Positions 25,690 to 34,806 of a DNA stretch of 64,000 nucleotides are shown here, one piece after another. The notes beneath the pieces are model-generated. The model made no database searches. It was given only the letters and a program-made list of their open reading frames with translations, and had not been told where the DNA came from. The stretch lies in assembly GCA_017400135.1 (NCBI GenBank), contig JAFPVJ010000020.1, positions 1-64,000 of the forward strand, given 5' to 3'. A program made the position numbers and the translations under genes. The stretch comes from Bacteroidales bacterium. Its GTDB lineage: Bacteria; Bacteroidota; Bacteroidia; Bacteroidales; UBA932. How positions within the stretch are numbered: the stretch's first letter is position 1; every line of letters starts with the position of its first letter.

Positions 25690-28181
25690 AATGTGATCTT
25701 TAGAGTCTTGAATCCGAGACGGGGAATGCTGATGCTGAAGAAGGTGCCGTCCGCTTCTTCCGAGACATCCGGAAGGCCGGTCCTTTGCCCCAGTAGATTG
25801 ACTTCTTCCATGCTGCGTGCCCGGACGCCGAGTTTCAGATGCTGCTCGGATTCGTCGCCGGAAGCATTGTAGAGCCGCAGGAAGCAGCCGTCAGCCGTGA
25901 CATACAGGGCGCTGACGAGATAGCCGCTGCCCGCAAGGTCCAGGAAACTGCCGATGGCGGTCTCTCCGGGCAGGACGCTGAGGGGTTCGTTCCAGGAAAG
26001 GTTCTCTTCCTGGATCCGCGCCTCGTCCCATCTCCCCTCGTGGGGAATGATGGCGTATGAAACCCGGGTGGGTCCGGAGATGCGGTAGTCCCGGCCCCAG
26101 AGTCCGTTGCCGGAGTACTGAACGGTCAGCGCCAGGGGATGGTCGGGGCCGTAGGTGTAGGAGGTCGTGTGGTCAGAGAGCAGGGCGAAACTGCGCCCGT
26201 CCTTGCCGCAGAGGTCCACCCAGCTGAGGATGACGTTGTGCTTGATGTCCTCCCAGCGCTCGAAATAGGTGTCCTCGAGCGCGCTCTCGCAGACATCGAA
26301 GGGGGCTTCCTTGTAAAGGGAAGGCGTGTCAAGCGAGACGGGGAAGAGGAGGTTGAGGTCGTATCGGGAGTCGTAGAACGCCCGCCGCCGGGACTGATAG
26401 GCATCCTTTTGGGCAAACTTGCCGATGCCGACATTCTTTTTCCAATTGATCTGCAGGTCAAAGTCGATCCGCGGGCTGCCTTCATCCAACGTAATGACCT
26501 GGGTGAAAGGCACGTTGGCGATGCGGCCGTGAACCGTCACTTTCGTCCGGAGCCCTTTGGCGCGAGAAACGGTGACCGTGGCCGGAGACTCGGTGGAGGT
26601 GTGCCAGCGCCCTTCATCGGGGAACCATCCTTTCAATTCGCCGAGAGCGCCCCGGTTACGGTCGACATACTCCCGTCCGTCCCGGGTGCGCAGGCTGGTG
26701 ATGACACCTCCTTCCCGGGGGGAGAAAACCAGGGTGTATCGGTCCGTGGAAACGCTGATGGGGGCGCCGGCGGTCCCGTGACCGAAGGCCTTGACCGGAA
26801 CGTCCGTGCTTCTGCCACTGAGGCAGAGCCGGATCGGCGTGACGGAAAGCGCCGGCGCTTCGACTTGGACGAAGGCGGCACCGTCTTCCACAAAGAACGG
26901 AAGTCCTTTTCCGGAAGCATCCTCGATGCGGAAACGTTCCGGCCAGCCGGCGGGAATCTCGACGCGGACCATGCCTTTGCGGGCGAAGGGTGCCGTATTG
27001 ACGATGCTGAAGGACGTGCCGTCCCCGGTCGCGGAAAGGGCGGTGATCACTTCGTCGCATCCCTGTTCGGAAGCGGCGGTCCACAGGGCCACGTTGTCAG
27101 CCCAGGAACCTCGGCGGTTCAGGCGGTTGTAGGGCACGATCCAGCAGTCGTGGTGCTGGGAAAGCATCAGGGTCCGCCAGGCCTCGTTGATGCGCGCCTG
27201 GTCAGGGAGCTTATCGTCTGCAAGGCTCAAAAGGGCGGCTGTCTTTTCCGCTGCGAGCAGTTTGTTCTCCGCGTGCCGTACCTGCTGCGAGAGACGCTGC
27301 AGGACCTGTGCACCCCAGACCAGTCCGCCGCGGACGTCTTCCTGCGACATGCGGTATTCCTCGTGGGGCGTGCCGGCCGGTTCCGCCTCGAAATACTCCC
27401 GCCAGGTCAGGTAGGGCGAATGGTCCACATCCGTCGGGACTTCCTGCCCCAGCCAGGGGCCATAGGTCCATCCGGCGTCCTGGTAGCTCATTCCGACGGG
27501 GCGTTCCACGCCGGCGGCCTGGCAGGCGTCCAGGTAGTCCGGGTAGCGGCCGTTGGAACGGGTCTCCCAGACATTGTCTCCCAGCCCTTCGCAGGCGTAT
27601 CTGGGGTTGGTGAGGAGTTCGCTGCCGTCCGGCCCGATCCAGCGCACGTTGCCGTTCCCGAAACCGGCGGCATATCCTCCCCAGCAGGTGTTGGGGCATT
27701 TCAGCGAGGCGTATTTGAAGCCCAGGCTGCCCAGGATGCCCGGCAGGCAGGAGGTGAAGCAGGGCTCTTCGACGGCGTATGTCACGAACTCCGCATCCGG
27801 GAAATACTGCCAGACCTTGGCCATGCCGTACTGCAACTGGCGGATGATGCTCTCTCCGTAGACGTTGTACATGTAGGGCTGGGCGTAGGCCGGATTGGTG
27901 AATTCCACCCGGGGCGTCGCCGCGAGGGCCTGGAAGCGTTTCAGAGCCTCCGGAGTCCGTACGGCGACAGTATCCCAAGTCTCGGGCTCTATCTCCAGGC
28001 AGATGCGCCACCCGGGGTTGGCCTCCAACTGGTCGGACAGGAAGTCCGTATAGGTCCTGATGGGATAATGTCCGTAGACGCCGCCGTGGAACCCGTCCAC
28101 GAACGACCAGCGTGTCTGAGTGAAGGCGGGCGAGGCGGTGAGGACAAAAGCCGCCGCCAGGGAAATAAGTTTGCGGATCAT
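25686..28181 (-). CDS. Divergent GH38-like alpha-mannosidase
   Basis: An 831-residue exported protein (signal ending TASPAFTQ) with the GH38 order: an N-terminal barrel (DGFHGGVYGHYP, about 28-39), a middle three-helix segment with SQHHDCW (about 350) and a large C-terminal beta region. The active site differs from textbook GH38: the first zinc motif HxHxD is replaced by DGFHGG, and where the nucleophile Asp sits in DPFGHS there is VEEPCFTSCLPG. HHD is kept. It may be a GH38 subgroup with changed chemistry or specificity. It overlaps its neighbours by 4 bases on each side. Confidence 0.7.
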   Translation of the reverse strand: MIRKLISLAAAFVLTASPAFTQTRWSFVDGFHGGVYGHYPIRTYTDFLSDQLEANPGWRICLEIEPETWDTVAVRTPEALKRFQALAATPRVEFTNPAYAQPYMYNVYGESIIRQLQYGMAKVWQYFPDAEFVTYAVEEPCFTSCLPGILGSLGFKYASLKCPNTCWGGYAAGFGNGNVRWIGPDGSELLTNPRYACEGLGDNVWETRSNGRYPDYLDACQAAGVERPVGMSYQDAGWTYGPWLGQEVPTDVDHSPYLTWREYFEAEPAGTPHEEYRMSQEDVRGGLVWGAQVLQRLSQQVRHAENKLLAAEKTAALLSLADDKLPDQARINEAWRTLMLSQHHDCWIVPYNRLNRRGSWADNVALWTAASEQGCDEVITALSATGDGTSFSIVNTAPFARKGMVRVEIPAGWPERFRIEDASGKGLPFFVEDGAAFVQVEAPALSVTPIRLCLSGRSTDVPVKAFGHGTAGAPISVSTDRYTLVFSPREGGVITSLRTRDGREYVDRNRGALGELKGWFPDEGRWHTSTESPATVTVSRAKGLRTKVTVHGRIANVPFTQVITLDEGSPRIDFDLQINWKKNVGIGKFAQKDAYQSRRRAFYDSRYDLNLLFPVSLDTPSLYKEAPFDVCESALEDTYFERWEDIKHNVILSWVDLCGKDGRSFALLSDHTTSYTYGPDHPLALTVQYSGNGLWGRDYRISGPTRVSYAIIPHEGRWDEARIQEENLSWNEPLSVLPGETAIGSFLDLAGSGYLVSALYVTADGCFLRLYNASGDESEQHLKLGVRARSMEEVNLLGQRTGLPDVSEEADGTFFSISIPRLGFKTLKITL

Positions 28182-29572
28182 ATCTTTTCCAGTTTGAGGG
28201 TTCTTGTGACGGGCTGGTTGACCGAATAGATGGTCCGGACGATGTCTTCGATCTGCCGCTGCCAGACTTCGCGGATTTCCGGATAGCGGCTTTTCTTGTA
28301 CCAGTAGTCGGAGTAGGCGACGAACCAGTTGGTCTTCGCTTCCTTTTCCACCATTTCCACGGATTTCCAGTCATCCTTGAAGAGCTGGTCCGTGCCGCGG
28401 AACATGTTGTACTCCATCCAGACATATTCGCGCAGGTGCTTCTCGATCTCGAAACGCTCCTCGTTGAGATACATGACGGCCGATGCCTGCCGGTACTGGG
28501 GCGTGTTGGTCAGGGCGGCCATGTTGATGCCTTCGGCCAGGGCCTCCGAAGAAAACTCGGAGACAGGCTGACCATCGATGACTAGGCGGTAGCGCCCTTC
28601 CGGCAGATTGCGGACCCGCAGAATCTCCTGATTGAACTCCTCCATGAAGGGAATCAGCTTCATCGCATCCCGCTGCGAATGGATGTTGCCCCAACCGTGC
28701 TCGGAAATAGAATCGCAGGGATAGGGGAGCGCCTGGGCGAGATAGTCGAAGGAAAGGGTGCCGTCGCCCTTGCGCACCGAATTGACCTTGCAGTTGTCGT
28801 GGCGCAGGACCCGCCGGTTGGAAGCGTCGACATCGACCTTCGCCACTTTCTTCCCCGCCAGGCCTTGGGCCTTGAGGAAAAGGTAAGCCATCACCATCTG
28901 TCCGTCCTTGTCGGGATGGATGCGGTCCTGGGGGCAGAAGGAGTAGGCGGTATCCGCAGCCTGGACGGCGGAAGCGATCTCCAGCATTGGGGCGTTGAAA
29001 TCTACGAAACCCCAGCCTCTCTCCGCAGCCGCCTTCTCCTGGGCGGCGATGATCTTCTGGATGGCGGCGTTCTTGCCGGGCAGGATGCCGTTGTTGAACC
29101 GGGAGGTCTCATCGTAGGGAGAGCCTCCGATCATGACAATCCGGGTGTCGGAAGGAAGGGCTTCGATCTTGTCGAGGACTCCGGCGAACTTGTCCAGCGA
29201 GGCGGCGACTTTGGCGTTGCTGAGGGAGTCGGGCTTGCCGGGACCGTAGGTGTCCCAGTAGCCGGTGTCGTTCATACCGAAAGTCAGGGTGACGTATGTC
29301 GGACCCCGCCGTGCGACATCCCAGTCCCAACGGTCCAGAATGCTCCGGGCCTCGTCTCCTCCGACACCGCAGTTGATCAGGGTCACGGGCATCCCGGGGA
29401 AACGCGTCATGTAGTAGAGCCAGATGTAGGAATGATAGTGACCGCCGTGCGTGATGCTGTCGCCGACCAGGGCGACGACCTCACCCGGCCGGAAGGCGGG
29501 GATGACGGACTGCGCGGAGACGGGCACCAGGGACAGTATCAGGGCGAAGAGGGAGGAGAGGAGCTTTTTCAT
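28178..29572 (-). CDS. Secreted SGNH/GDSL hydrolase
   Basis: A 464-residue exported enzyme (signal MKKLLSSLFALILSLVPVSA). Block I is LVGDSITHGG with nucleophile Ser39, block II GVGGDEA, block III FGMNDTGYW, and block V DRIHPDKDG supplies Asp and His. The C-terminal 200 residues form an extra domain of unknown role. Such enzymes remove acyl groups from polysaccharides. The open frame continues 211 codons upstream, but that stretch is antisense to the propeller gene and is not counted. It is the first gene of the long operon; its stop overlaps the GH38 start (ATGA). Confidence 0.85.
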   Translation of the reverse strand: MKKLLSSLFALILSLVPVSAQSVIPAFRPGEVVALVGDSITHGGHYHSYIWLYYMTRFPGMPVTLINCGVGGDEARSILDRWDWDVARRGPTYVTLTFGMNDTGYWDTYGPGKPDSLSNAKVAASLDKFAGVLDKIEALPSDTRIVMIGGSPYDETSRFNNGILPGKNAAIQKIIAAQEKAAAERGWGFVDFNAPMLEIASAVQAADTAYSFCPQDRIHPDKDGQMVMAYLFLKAQGLAGKKVAKVDVDASNRRVLRHDNCKVNSVRKGDGTLSFDYLAQALPYPCDSISEHGWGNIHSQRDAMKLIPFMEEFNQEILRVRNLPEGRYRLVIDGQPVSEFSSEALAEGINMAALTNTPQYRQASAVMYLNEERFEIEKHLREYVWMEYNMFRGTDQLFKDDWKSVEMVEKEAKTNWFVAYSDYWYKKSRYPEIREVWQRQIEDIVRTIYSVNQPVTRTLKLEKI

Positions 29573-29586
29573 GACCTTCTTTTTTA

Positions 29587-29594
29587 CAAATCTA
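29587..29594 (-). promoter_or_regulatory. Promoter -7 box of the mannosidase operon
   Basis: TAGATTTG on the minus strand, a perfect TAnnTTTG, ends 14 bases before the SGNH hydrolase ATG, in the 114-bp AT-rich divergent gap. A TTG lies 26 bases upstream, longer than the usual 19-21, so the -33 element is unclear. Confidence 0.55.
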
Positions 29595-29686
29595 AAAAAA
29601 CAGTTACAGAATAGATTATACAATTCTTCAAAAAAAGTGCAGTATTCACGAATAATGATTAACTTGCCATCGATAACCATTCTGCC

Positions 29687-30814
29687 ATGAATATGATAAA
29701 GATGCTGCGTTTCCTTCTTCCGGTCATGGTGTATGCCATGATTACTCCTTTCACGATCTGCTGTGAAGACAAGAAACCGGAAGATGACCCGACACCTAAA
29801 GAACCGCAGGAGGAAGCAATCAGCCTGGATCCCCTCATCGCCAAGGAAATCATCCAGGACGACGCCGGCGTGACGGCCGGGGACGGCATGTATTCGATCC
29901 TGCTGCCCGACGGGAGAAGTATCTTCCTGATGGGAGACTCGTATACCGGGAAGGTGACAGCCGGTGCCCGCAGCACAAGCGACCATATGTTCCGCAACAC
30001 CTATCAAGTCTATGACAAAGGCAAGGTCAGCGCCATCACTTCTCCGGGGGATCATTCGGCTGCCGTGCCGGTGGACTATCCTGACGAACGGAGGTGGTAC
30101 TGGCCCGGACATGGTTTCGTCAGCGGCAATACGCTCTATATCTTCCAGTTGCTGATGTATCAAGGAGCAGCCGGCGCCTGGGGCTTCCGCTACCAGGAGA
30201 CACATGTCTTGGAATACAGCCTGCCTGGCATCACCCTGATCCGCGACTACAAGGTTCCCTACAACGGGACTTCGGAAGCCGTGTACGGTGCCGCGGCCCT
30301 CAACGACGGTGACTGGATTTATGTTTATGCCCAGTATGAGGTCGCCAATTCCTGGGTATCTCAGGTTCTGTGCGCCCGCGCGAAGCTGGCGGAACTGGGG
30401 ACGAAGTGGGAATACTATACCGGAAAGGGTTGGAGCAGCGACAGCAAGGATGCGGTCCCGCTGGAAGGCCTCTCCTCCATTATGGTCTCCTCCCAGTTCA
30501 ATGTGTTCAAGTTACGGGGCAAATATGTCCTGCTGACCCAGCACAAGATGCTCGGGGACGGACGGATCTTCACGGCCGTGTCCGATACGCCCTACGGTCC
30601 CTGGACGAATCTCAAACAGATCTTCAAGGTGCCGGAGCTCTCCAGTTCCAAGTGGTTTACCTACAATGCGATGGCCCATCCCCAGTTCGAGCGGGACGGG
30701 AAGATCCTGGTGTCCTTCTGCGTCAATACGGAGGACTTCTCCGAGCAATTTACTAATGTGGAGAGCTATCGGCCGAGATTCTTCTGGTATCCTGTGGACA
30801 AGATCCTGAAATGA
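29687..30814 (+). CDS. DUF4185/DUF5005-like beta-propeller lipoprotein
   Basis: A 375-residue lipoprotein (FTICCEDKK, followed by an acidic stretch that could favour surface display). The body has propeller-type repeats: GRSIFLMGDSYTGKV, YWPGHGFVSGNTLYIFQ, AALNDGDWIYVYAQ, YVLLTQHKMLGDGRIFTAVS and TPYGPW. This resembles DUF4185/DUF5005 proteins, a group related to GH183 arabinanases, but I cannot confirm catalytic residues. The stop codon overlaps the regulator start by 4 bases (ATGA), so it is translated in step with the hybrid sensor. It may bind or trim the inducing glycan. Confidence 0.6.
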   Translation: MNMIKMLRFLLPVMVYAMITPFTICCEDKKPEDDPTPKEPQEEAISLDPLIAKEIIQDDAGVTAGDGMYSILLPDGRSIFLMGDSYTGKVTAGARSTSDHMFRNTYQVYDKGKVSAITSPGDHSAAVPVDYPDERRWYWPGHGFVSGNTLYIFQLLMYQGAAGAWGFRYQETHVLEYSLPGITLIRDYKVPYNGTSEAVYGAAALNDGDWIYVYAQYEVANSWVSQVLCARAKLAELGTKWEYYTGKGWSSDSKDAVPLEGLSSIMVSSQFNVFKLRGKYVLLTQHKMLGDGRIFTAVSDTPYGPWTNLKQIFKVPELSSSKWFTYNAMAHPQFERDGKILVSFCVNTEDFSEQFTNVESYRPRFFWYPVDKILK

Positions 30815-33800
30815 GATTCCTGAAATCCCTGGCGCTGATCCTGGCCTTGTCTGTGCATCTGTCTGCGCAGGCGGGGATTCCCGTCCGCAGCTACACGATC
30901 CGGAACGGATTGTCAGACAGTTCTCCCCGCTGCCTGATGCAGGGCTCGGACGGCGTCCTTTGGATCGGCACCTGGAACGGGGTCGACCGTTTTGACGGAG
31001 CTTCTTTCAGGTCGGTGAGTTCCGAAAGCGGCTGTTCTTTCGGCCCTACCCTTCGGATCGCCGAATCCGGGGACGGAGTCTTCTGGGTGTGCAACTATGA
31101 GGGCATCAGCCGGGTTGATATTTCCGACGGGACCACGCGTTTCTTCAAGATCGGTTATGACAAGGCGCCCCAGATCCTCGACGCTTTCTCCATGGATGTT
31201 TCGGGGAGCGGGACGGTATTCGGCTCGTCCATCCACTGGGGAATCTGCCGCTATGATCCCGATTCCAGGGAAATGGTCCCGTTCAATATCATCGGAGTCA
31301 ATACCGGTGAGATCCTGGACCTGTTGTGCCTGGGTACGGATAAACTGGTTCTGCGGAACGAGTCCGGCCGGATCACCATGGTGCGATACGGTTTCAAGGA
31401 GGGTGTGTTCGAGGCCGTGAAGGCGTTGGACCGTTTCCCCATCCAGGACGTTGCCGGCATGTTCAAGACCCCTGACGGCGTGGGTCTGGTGACGGAAGAC
31501 GGCTTTCTTCATGTGGTGGATGCCGATTCGCTGGGAGTCGTACGTTCTTTCTCTCTTCCGGAAGGCGTTTTCTCTGCCGCTGCAGCCAGTCCGGACGGCC
31601 GTATGGCCGCCATTGCCTTGCGGGAGTCCAAGACGATAGAGATTGACCTGACAGACGGCACTACACGGGAAATTGCTGCCCTGGACGGAAAGTATGCCAG
31701 TTGTCTGTTGTATGGCACCGAAGATATCCTTTGGGCCGGTATCAACAGCGGCGGCTTGGTTTCTGTCCTGGAAAAGGATTCCCAGATGTCCCGTTTCCTG
31801 AACCGGGACCTGTTCGGAGACCGTATCGGCAATGTTTCTTCTTTCCATGAGACGGCAGGGGGTGAAATCCTTGTGGGCACGGAGGGGAACGGTTTATTCA
31901 CGCTGCTGCGTGACGGCCGGGTCGGGAAGGTTTACGGAAAGGCGGATGGGTTGAAGAATCTGAAAATATATGACTTGGCACCCGGGTATGGCAATGATGT
32001 CCTGATCGGAGGGGAAGGCTCCGGGATCGATATCTTCTCCAATGGACGGATCCGTTCGCTGACAGGGATGGACGTCCCCGTCAGCAACGTTTATTCCATT
32101 TTGCGGGACGATCGCAGGGACTGTTGGTATCTGGGTCTTTACGGTCGCGGAATAGCCCGGATGCGCGCTCGCCGTCAGACGGATGGGAATTATTTCGTGA
32201 CTGAATTCCGGGACTGGTCGACAAACGATCCGGACGCCCTCTCCGGCAAGCTGGTTTCGGATTTTGTCGCGATGGACGATGGCAAATTGATCGTCGGAAC
32301 GCTTTCCGAGGGTTGCCTGGTCTTCGACCTGGAGCAGGAACGTTTTCTGGATCAACGACTTTGCACGTCATCTGTCCTGGCTCTCTTCGCTGACCGTGAC
32401 TCATCCCTGTGGATAGGCATGGGCGGCTATGGCTTGCGCCATGTCACGATGGAGAAGGACGGTCATCTCCAGACTCAAGTATATGCCGCGGAGAGCGGCC
32501 TCAAGGATTTGTCCATCCATGGTATCCTGAAAGACGCTGAGGGCCGTCTCTGGTTCAGCTCGAACCGAGGCATCTCCTGCCTGGATCCGGAAGCCGGGAC
32601 GGTCATGAACTTTTACGGAACGGAGGATCTCCAGAGCAATGAGTTCTCCAATTCATCCTGCCTCGCTGCTTCCGACGGTACGTTCCTTTTCGGCGGTGTG
32701 GAGGGCTTCAACCGTTTCAATCCTTTGAAACTGGTAAAGCGCGACTTTGAGCCGGACATCCTCTTCACGGGTTTCACCTTGATCCAGGATCCGGACAAGC
32801 ACATTCCCCTTGATGCAGACATCGTCGTGGCCCACGACGAGAATTACTTCAGCATCAGTTATTCCGCCGTCGAGTTTATCGAGAATGCCAACTGCGAATT
32901 CGCTTACCGGCTGTCGGGATTCGACCAGGACTGGATCCATCAGGAGAAGGCCGCCCCCGTCACATACACCAACCTGGCTCCTGGTAAATACCGCTTCGAG
33001 GTCCGCTGTACCAACGGGGACAAGCGTTGGAGTTCGAAGGTGGCCGGCCTGAACATCACGGTCCGTCCACCCTGGTGGAATACCGTCTGGGCCTATCTGC
33101 TCTATGCGGCGTTGCTGGCGCTTCTGGGACGCGGAATCTATCTGATCGGTAAGAACCGTATGCGGCGGAAGCAGGAGAGGGAGATGGAAATGCTGCAGAA
33201 ACAGCATGAGAACGAAACCTACGAGGCCAAACTCAGCTTCTTCACGAACCTGGCCCACGAGTTCGGGACGCCCCTGACGCTGATTAGCGGTGCCGGGGAG
33301 CAACTGCTCGACGATTGTCATCTGGACACCCGTCCGGCCCGTTATGCCAACATCATCAAGGACAACGCTGACCGGATGCAGCGCCTTATCAAGGAACTGA
33401 TGGATTTCCGGAAGGTCGATACGGGTAATTACACGCCCATCTACAGCCGTTTCGATATCGCATCCCTGACCCGGCGGGTGTTTGACAGCTATGCTGCCGT
33501 CGCGGAGAAGAACGGCATTCGTCGGACGCTTTCGGTGCCGGATGCGCCTCTCTGGATCGTCAGTGACTTCTCCGCCGTGGAAAAGATCCTGCACAACCTG
33601 ATCTCCAATGCCTATAAATACACGCCGGAGGAGGGTCGGATCGACGCCGGACTCCAGGCTGAAGGCGCATCATCGGTACGCTTATCCGTCGCCAATTCCG
33701 GACGGGGGATCCGTCCGGAAGACCTGCCTAAGGTATTCGACCGCTTTGTCGTGCTGGAGAACCTCGAAAGTGAGGCGAAGTCGGGCCGCATTGTCCGGAA

Positions 33801-34797
33801 TGGTGTCGGCCTCGCGCTGGTCCATTCCCTGGTCAAGATGCTGGGAGGCGATGTCACGGTATCCAGCGAGCAGAAAAAGAATACAGTATTTTCGGTGACG
33901 CTCCCTTCCGCGACAGATCAGGAGGTGGTCGCCGGTACACAGATTCCCGCTTCCGCGTTCTCCTCTACGCCTGAAATGCCGGAAGATGAGACACGCGCTC
34001 CGTCCGTCCCGTTGAAGTCAGGCCTGACCGTGCTGATCGTAGACGACGAGAAACCCATCCGGGACCTGGTCAGCGAGATCCTTTCCGACCGCTACCGCGT
34101 CCTCCAGGCCAGCAATGGAAAAGAAGCCGTGGAACTAATCAGCCATGGCCTTCCGGATCTTGTGATCACCGATATCTCGATGCCGGAGATGGACGGCATC
34201 GAACTGTGCCGTTATCTCAAGGAGAACGAGATCACCCGCAACATTCCCATCGTATTCCTGTCTTTCCTGTCGGACATCCAGAACGAAATCGGCAGCTATG
34301 AGACAGGCGGCGAAGCCTTTATCCCCAAACCCTTCTATCCCAGGCACTTGACGGCTGTCGTCAACAAGATTCTCTCCGGGCGCGAGTCGCTGAAATCCTA
34401 CTATGGGTCGGTGATGTCCAATTCGGACATCCTCAATGAGAGGGTCGTCCTGAAGAGTGACCGCGAGTTTATCATGAAACTGACCGGCATTGTCGAGTCT
34501 GACCTTTCCAATGAAGCCCTTTCCCCGGCCATGCTCTGCGAGGCGATGTGTATCAGCAAGGCACAGCTGTACCGTAAACTGAATGAACTCGTCGGGCTTT
34601 CACCCGTTGAGTTCATCCGTTCGATCCGGCTCGAGCATGCCGCCCGTCTGTTGAAGACCACCGACCTGACGGTCCAGGAGATCATGTACGAAGTGGGATT
34701 CAACAACAAGTCTTACTTCTACCGGGAATTCGGAAAGAAATACGGTCTTTCTCCCCGGGCGTACAGGACGGAGCCTTCGCAGCGGGAGGATGCCTGA
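30811..34797 (+). CDS. Hybrid two-component system sensor-regulator (HTCS)
   Basis: A 1328-residue one-protein signalling system. After a signal peptide come two seven-bladed propellers of Reg_prop repeats (about 25-670, e.g. DGVLWIGTWNGVDRFDG), a Y_Y_Y domain (about 690-750), one membrane helix (about 758-782), a HisKA domain with His816 in NLAHEFGTPLTL, an HATPase domain (HNLISNAYKYTP, NSGRGI), a receiver with Asp1121 (DLVITDISMPEMDG) and Lys in FIPKPF, and a C-terminal AraC-type DNA-binding domain (about 1225-1325). It senses a periplasmic oligosaccharide and activates PUL genes. Neighbouring targets are the SusC/D cassettes and possibly the divergent mannosidase operon. Confidence 0.96.
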   Translation: MRFLKSLALILALSVHLSAQAGIPVRSYTIRNGLSDSSPRCLMQGSDGVLWIGTWNGVDRFDGASFRSVSSESGCSFGPTLRIAESGDGVFWVCNYEGISRVDISDGTTRFFKIGYDKAPQILDAFSMDVSGSGTVFGSSIHWGICRYDPDSREMVPFNIIGVNTGEILDLLCLGTDKLVLRNESGRITMVRYGFKEGVFEAVKALDRFPIQDVAGMFKTPDGVGLVTEDGFLHVVDADSLGVVRSFSLPEGVFSAAAASPDGRMAAIALRESKTIEIDLTDGTTREIAALDGKYASCLLYGTEDILWAGINSGGLVSVLEKDSQMSRFLNRDLFGDRIGNVSSFHETAGGEILVGTEGNGLFTLLRDGRVGKVYGKADGLKNLKIYDLAPGYGNDVLIGGEGSGIDIFSNGRIRSLTGMDVPVSNVYSILRDDRRDCWYLGLYGRGIARMRARRQTDGNYFVTEFRDWSTNDPDALSGKLVSDFVAMDDGKLIVGTLSEGCLVFDLEQERFLDQRLCTSSVLALFADRDSSLWIGMGGYGLRHVTMEKDGHLQTQVYAAESGLKDLSIHGILKDAEGRLWFSSNRGISCLDPEAGTVMNFYGTEDLQSNEFSNSSCLAASDGTFLFGGVEGFNRFNPLKLVKRDFEPDILFTGFTLIQDPDKHIPLDADIVVAHDENYFSISYSAVEFIENANCEFAYRLSGFDQDWIHQEKAAPVTYTNLAPGKYRFEVRCTNGDKRWSSKVAGLNITVRPPWWNTVWAYLLYAALLALLGRGIYLIGKNRMRRKQEREMEMLQKQHENETYEAKLSFFTNLAHEFGTPLTLISGAGEQLLDDCHLDTRPARYANIIKDNADRMQRLIKELMDFRKVDTGNYTPIYSRFDIASLTRRVFDSYAAVAEKNGIRRTLSVPDAPLWIVSDFSAVEKILHNLISNAYKYTPEEGRIDAGLQAEGASSVRLSVANSGRGIRPEDLPKVFDRFVVLENLESEAKSGRIVRNGVGLALVHSLVKMLGGDVTVSSEQKKNTVFSVTLPSATDQEVVAGTQIPASAFSSTPEMPEDETRAPSVPLKSGLTVLIVDDEKPIRDLVSEILSDRYRVLQASNGKEAVELISHGLPDLVITDISMPEMDGIELCRYLKENEITRNIPIVFLSFLSDIQNEIGSYETGGEAFIPKPFYPRHLTAVVNKILSGRESLKSYYGSVMSNSDILNERVVLKSDREFIMKLTGIVESDLSNEALSPAMLCEAMCISKAQLYRKLNELVGLSPVEFIRSIRLEHAARLLKTTDLTVQEIMYEVGFNNKSYFYREFGKKYGLSPRAYRTEPSQREDA

Positions 34798-34806
34798 TCC
34801 TCCGGC

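Noticed and set aside
29573-30205. N-terminal 211-codon extension of the SGNH hydrolase frame
   Set aside because: It crosses the divergent promoter region and is antisense to the propeller lipoprotein gene. The signal peptide fixes the start at 29572.
34780-34806. GGAGGAT/ATCCTCC hairpin at the end of the HTCS gene
   Set aside because: The stem is 7 bp, spans the stop codon, and no T run follows on either strand, so it is too weak to call a terminator.
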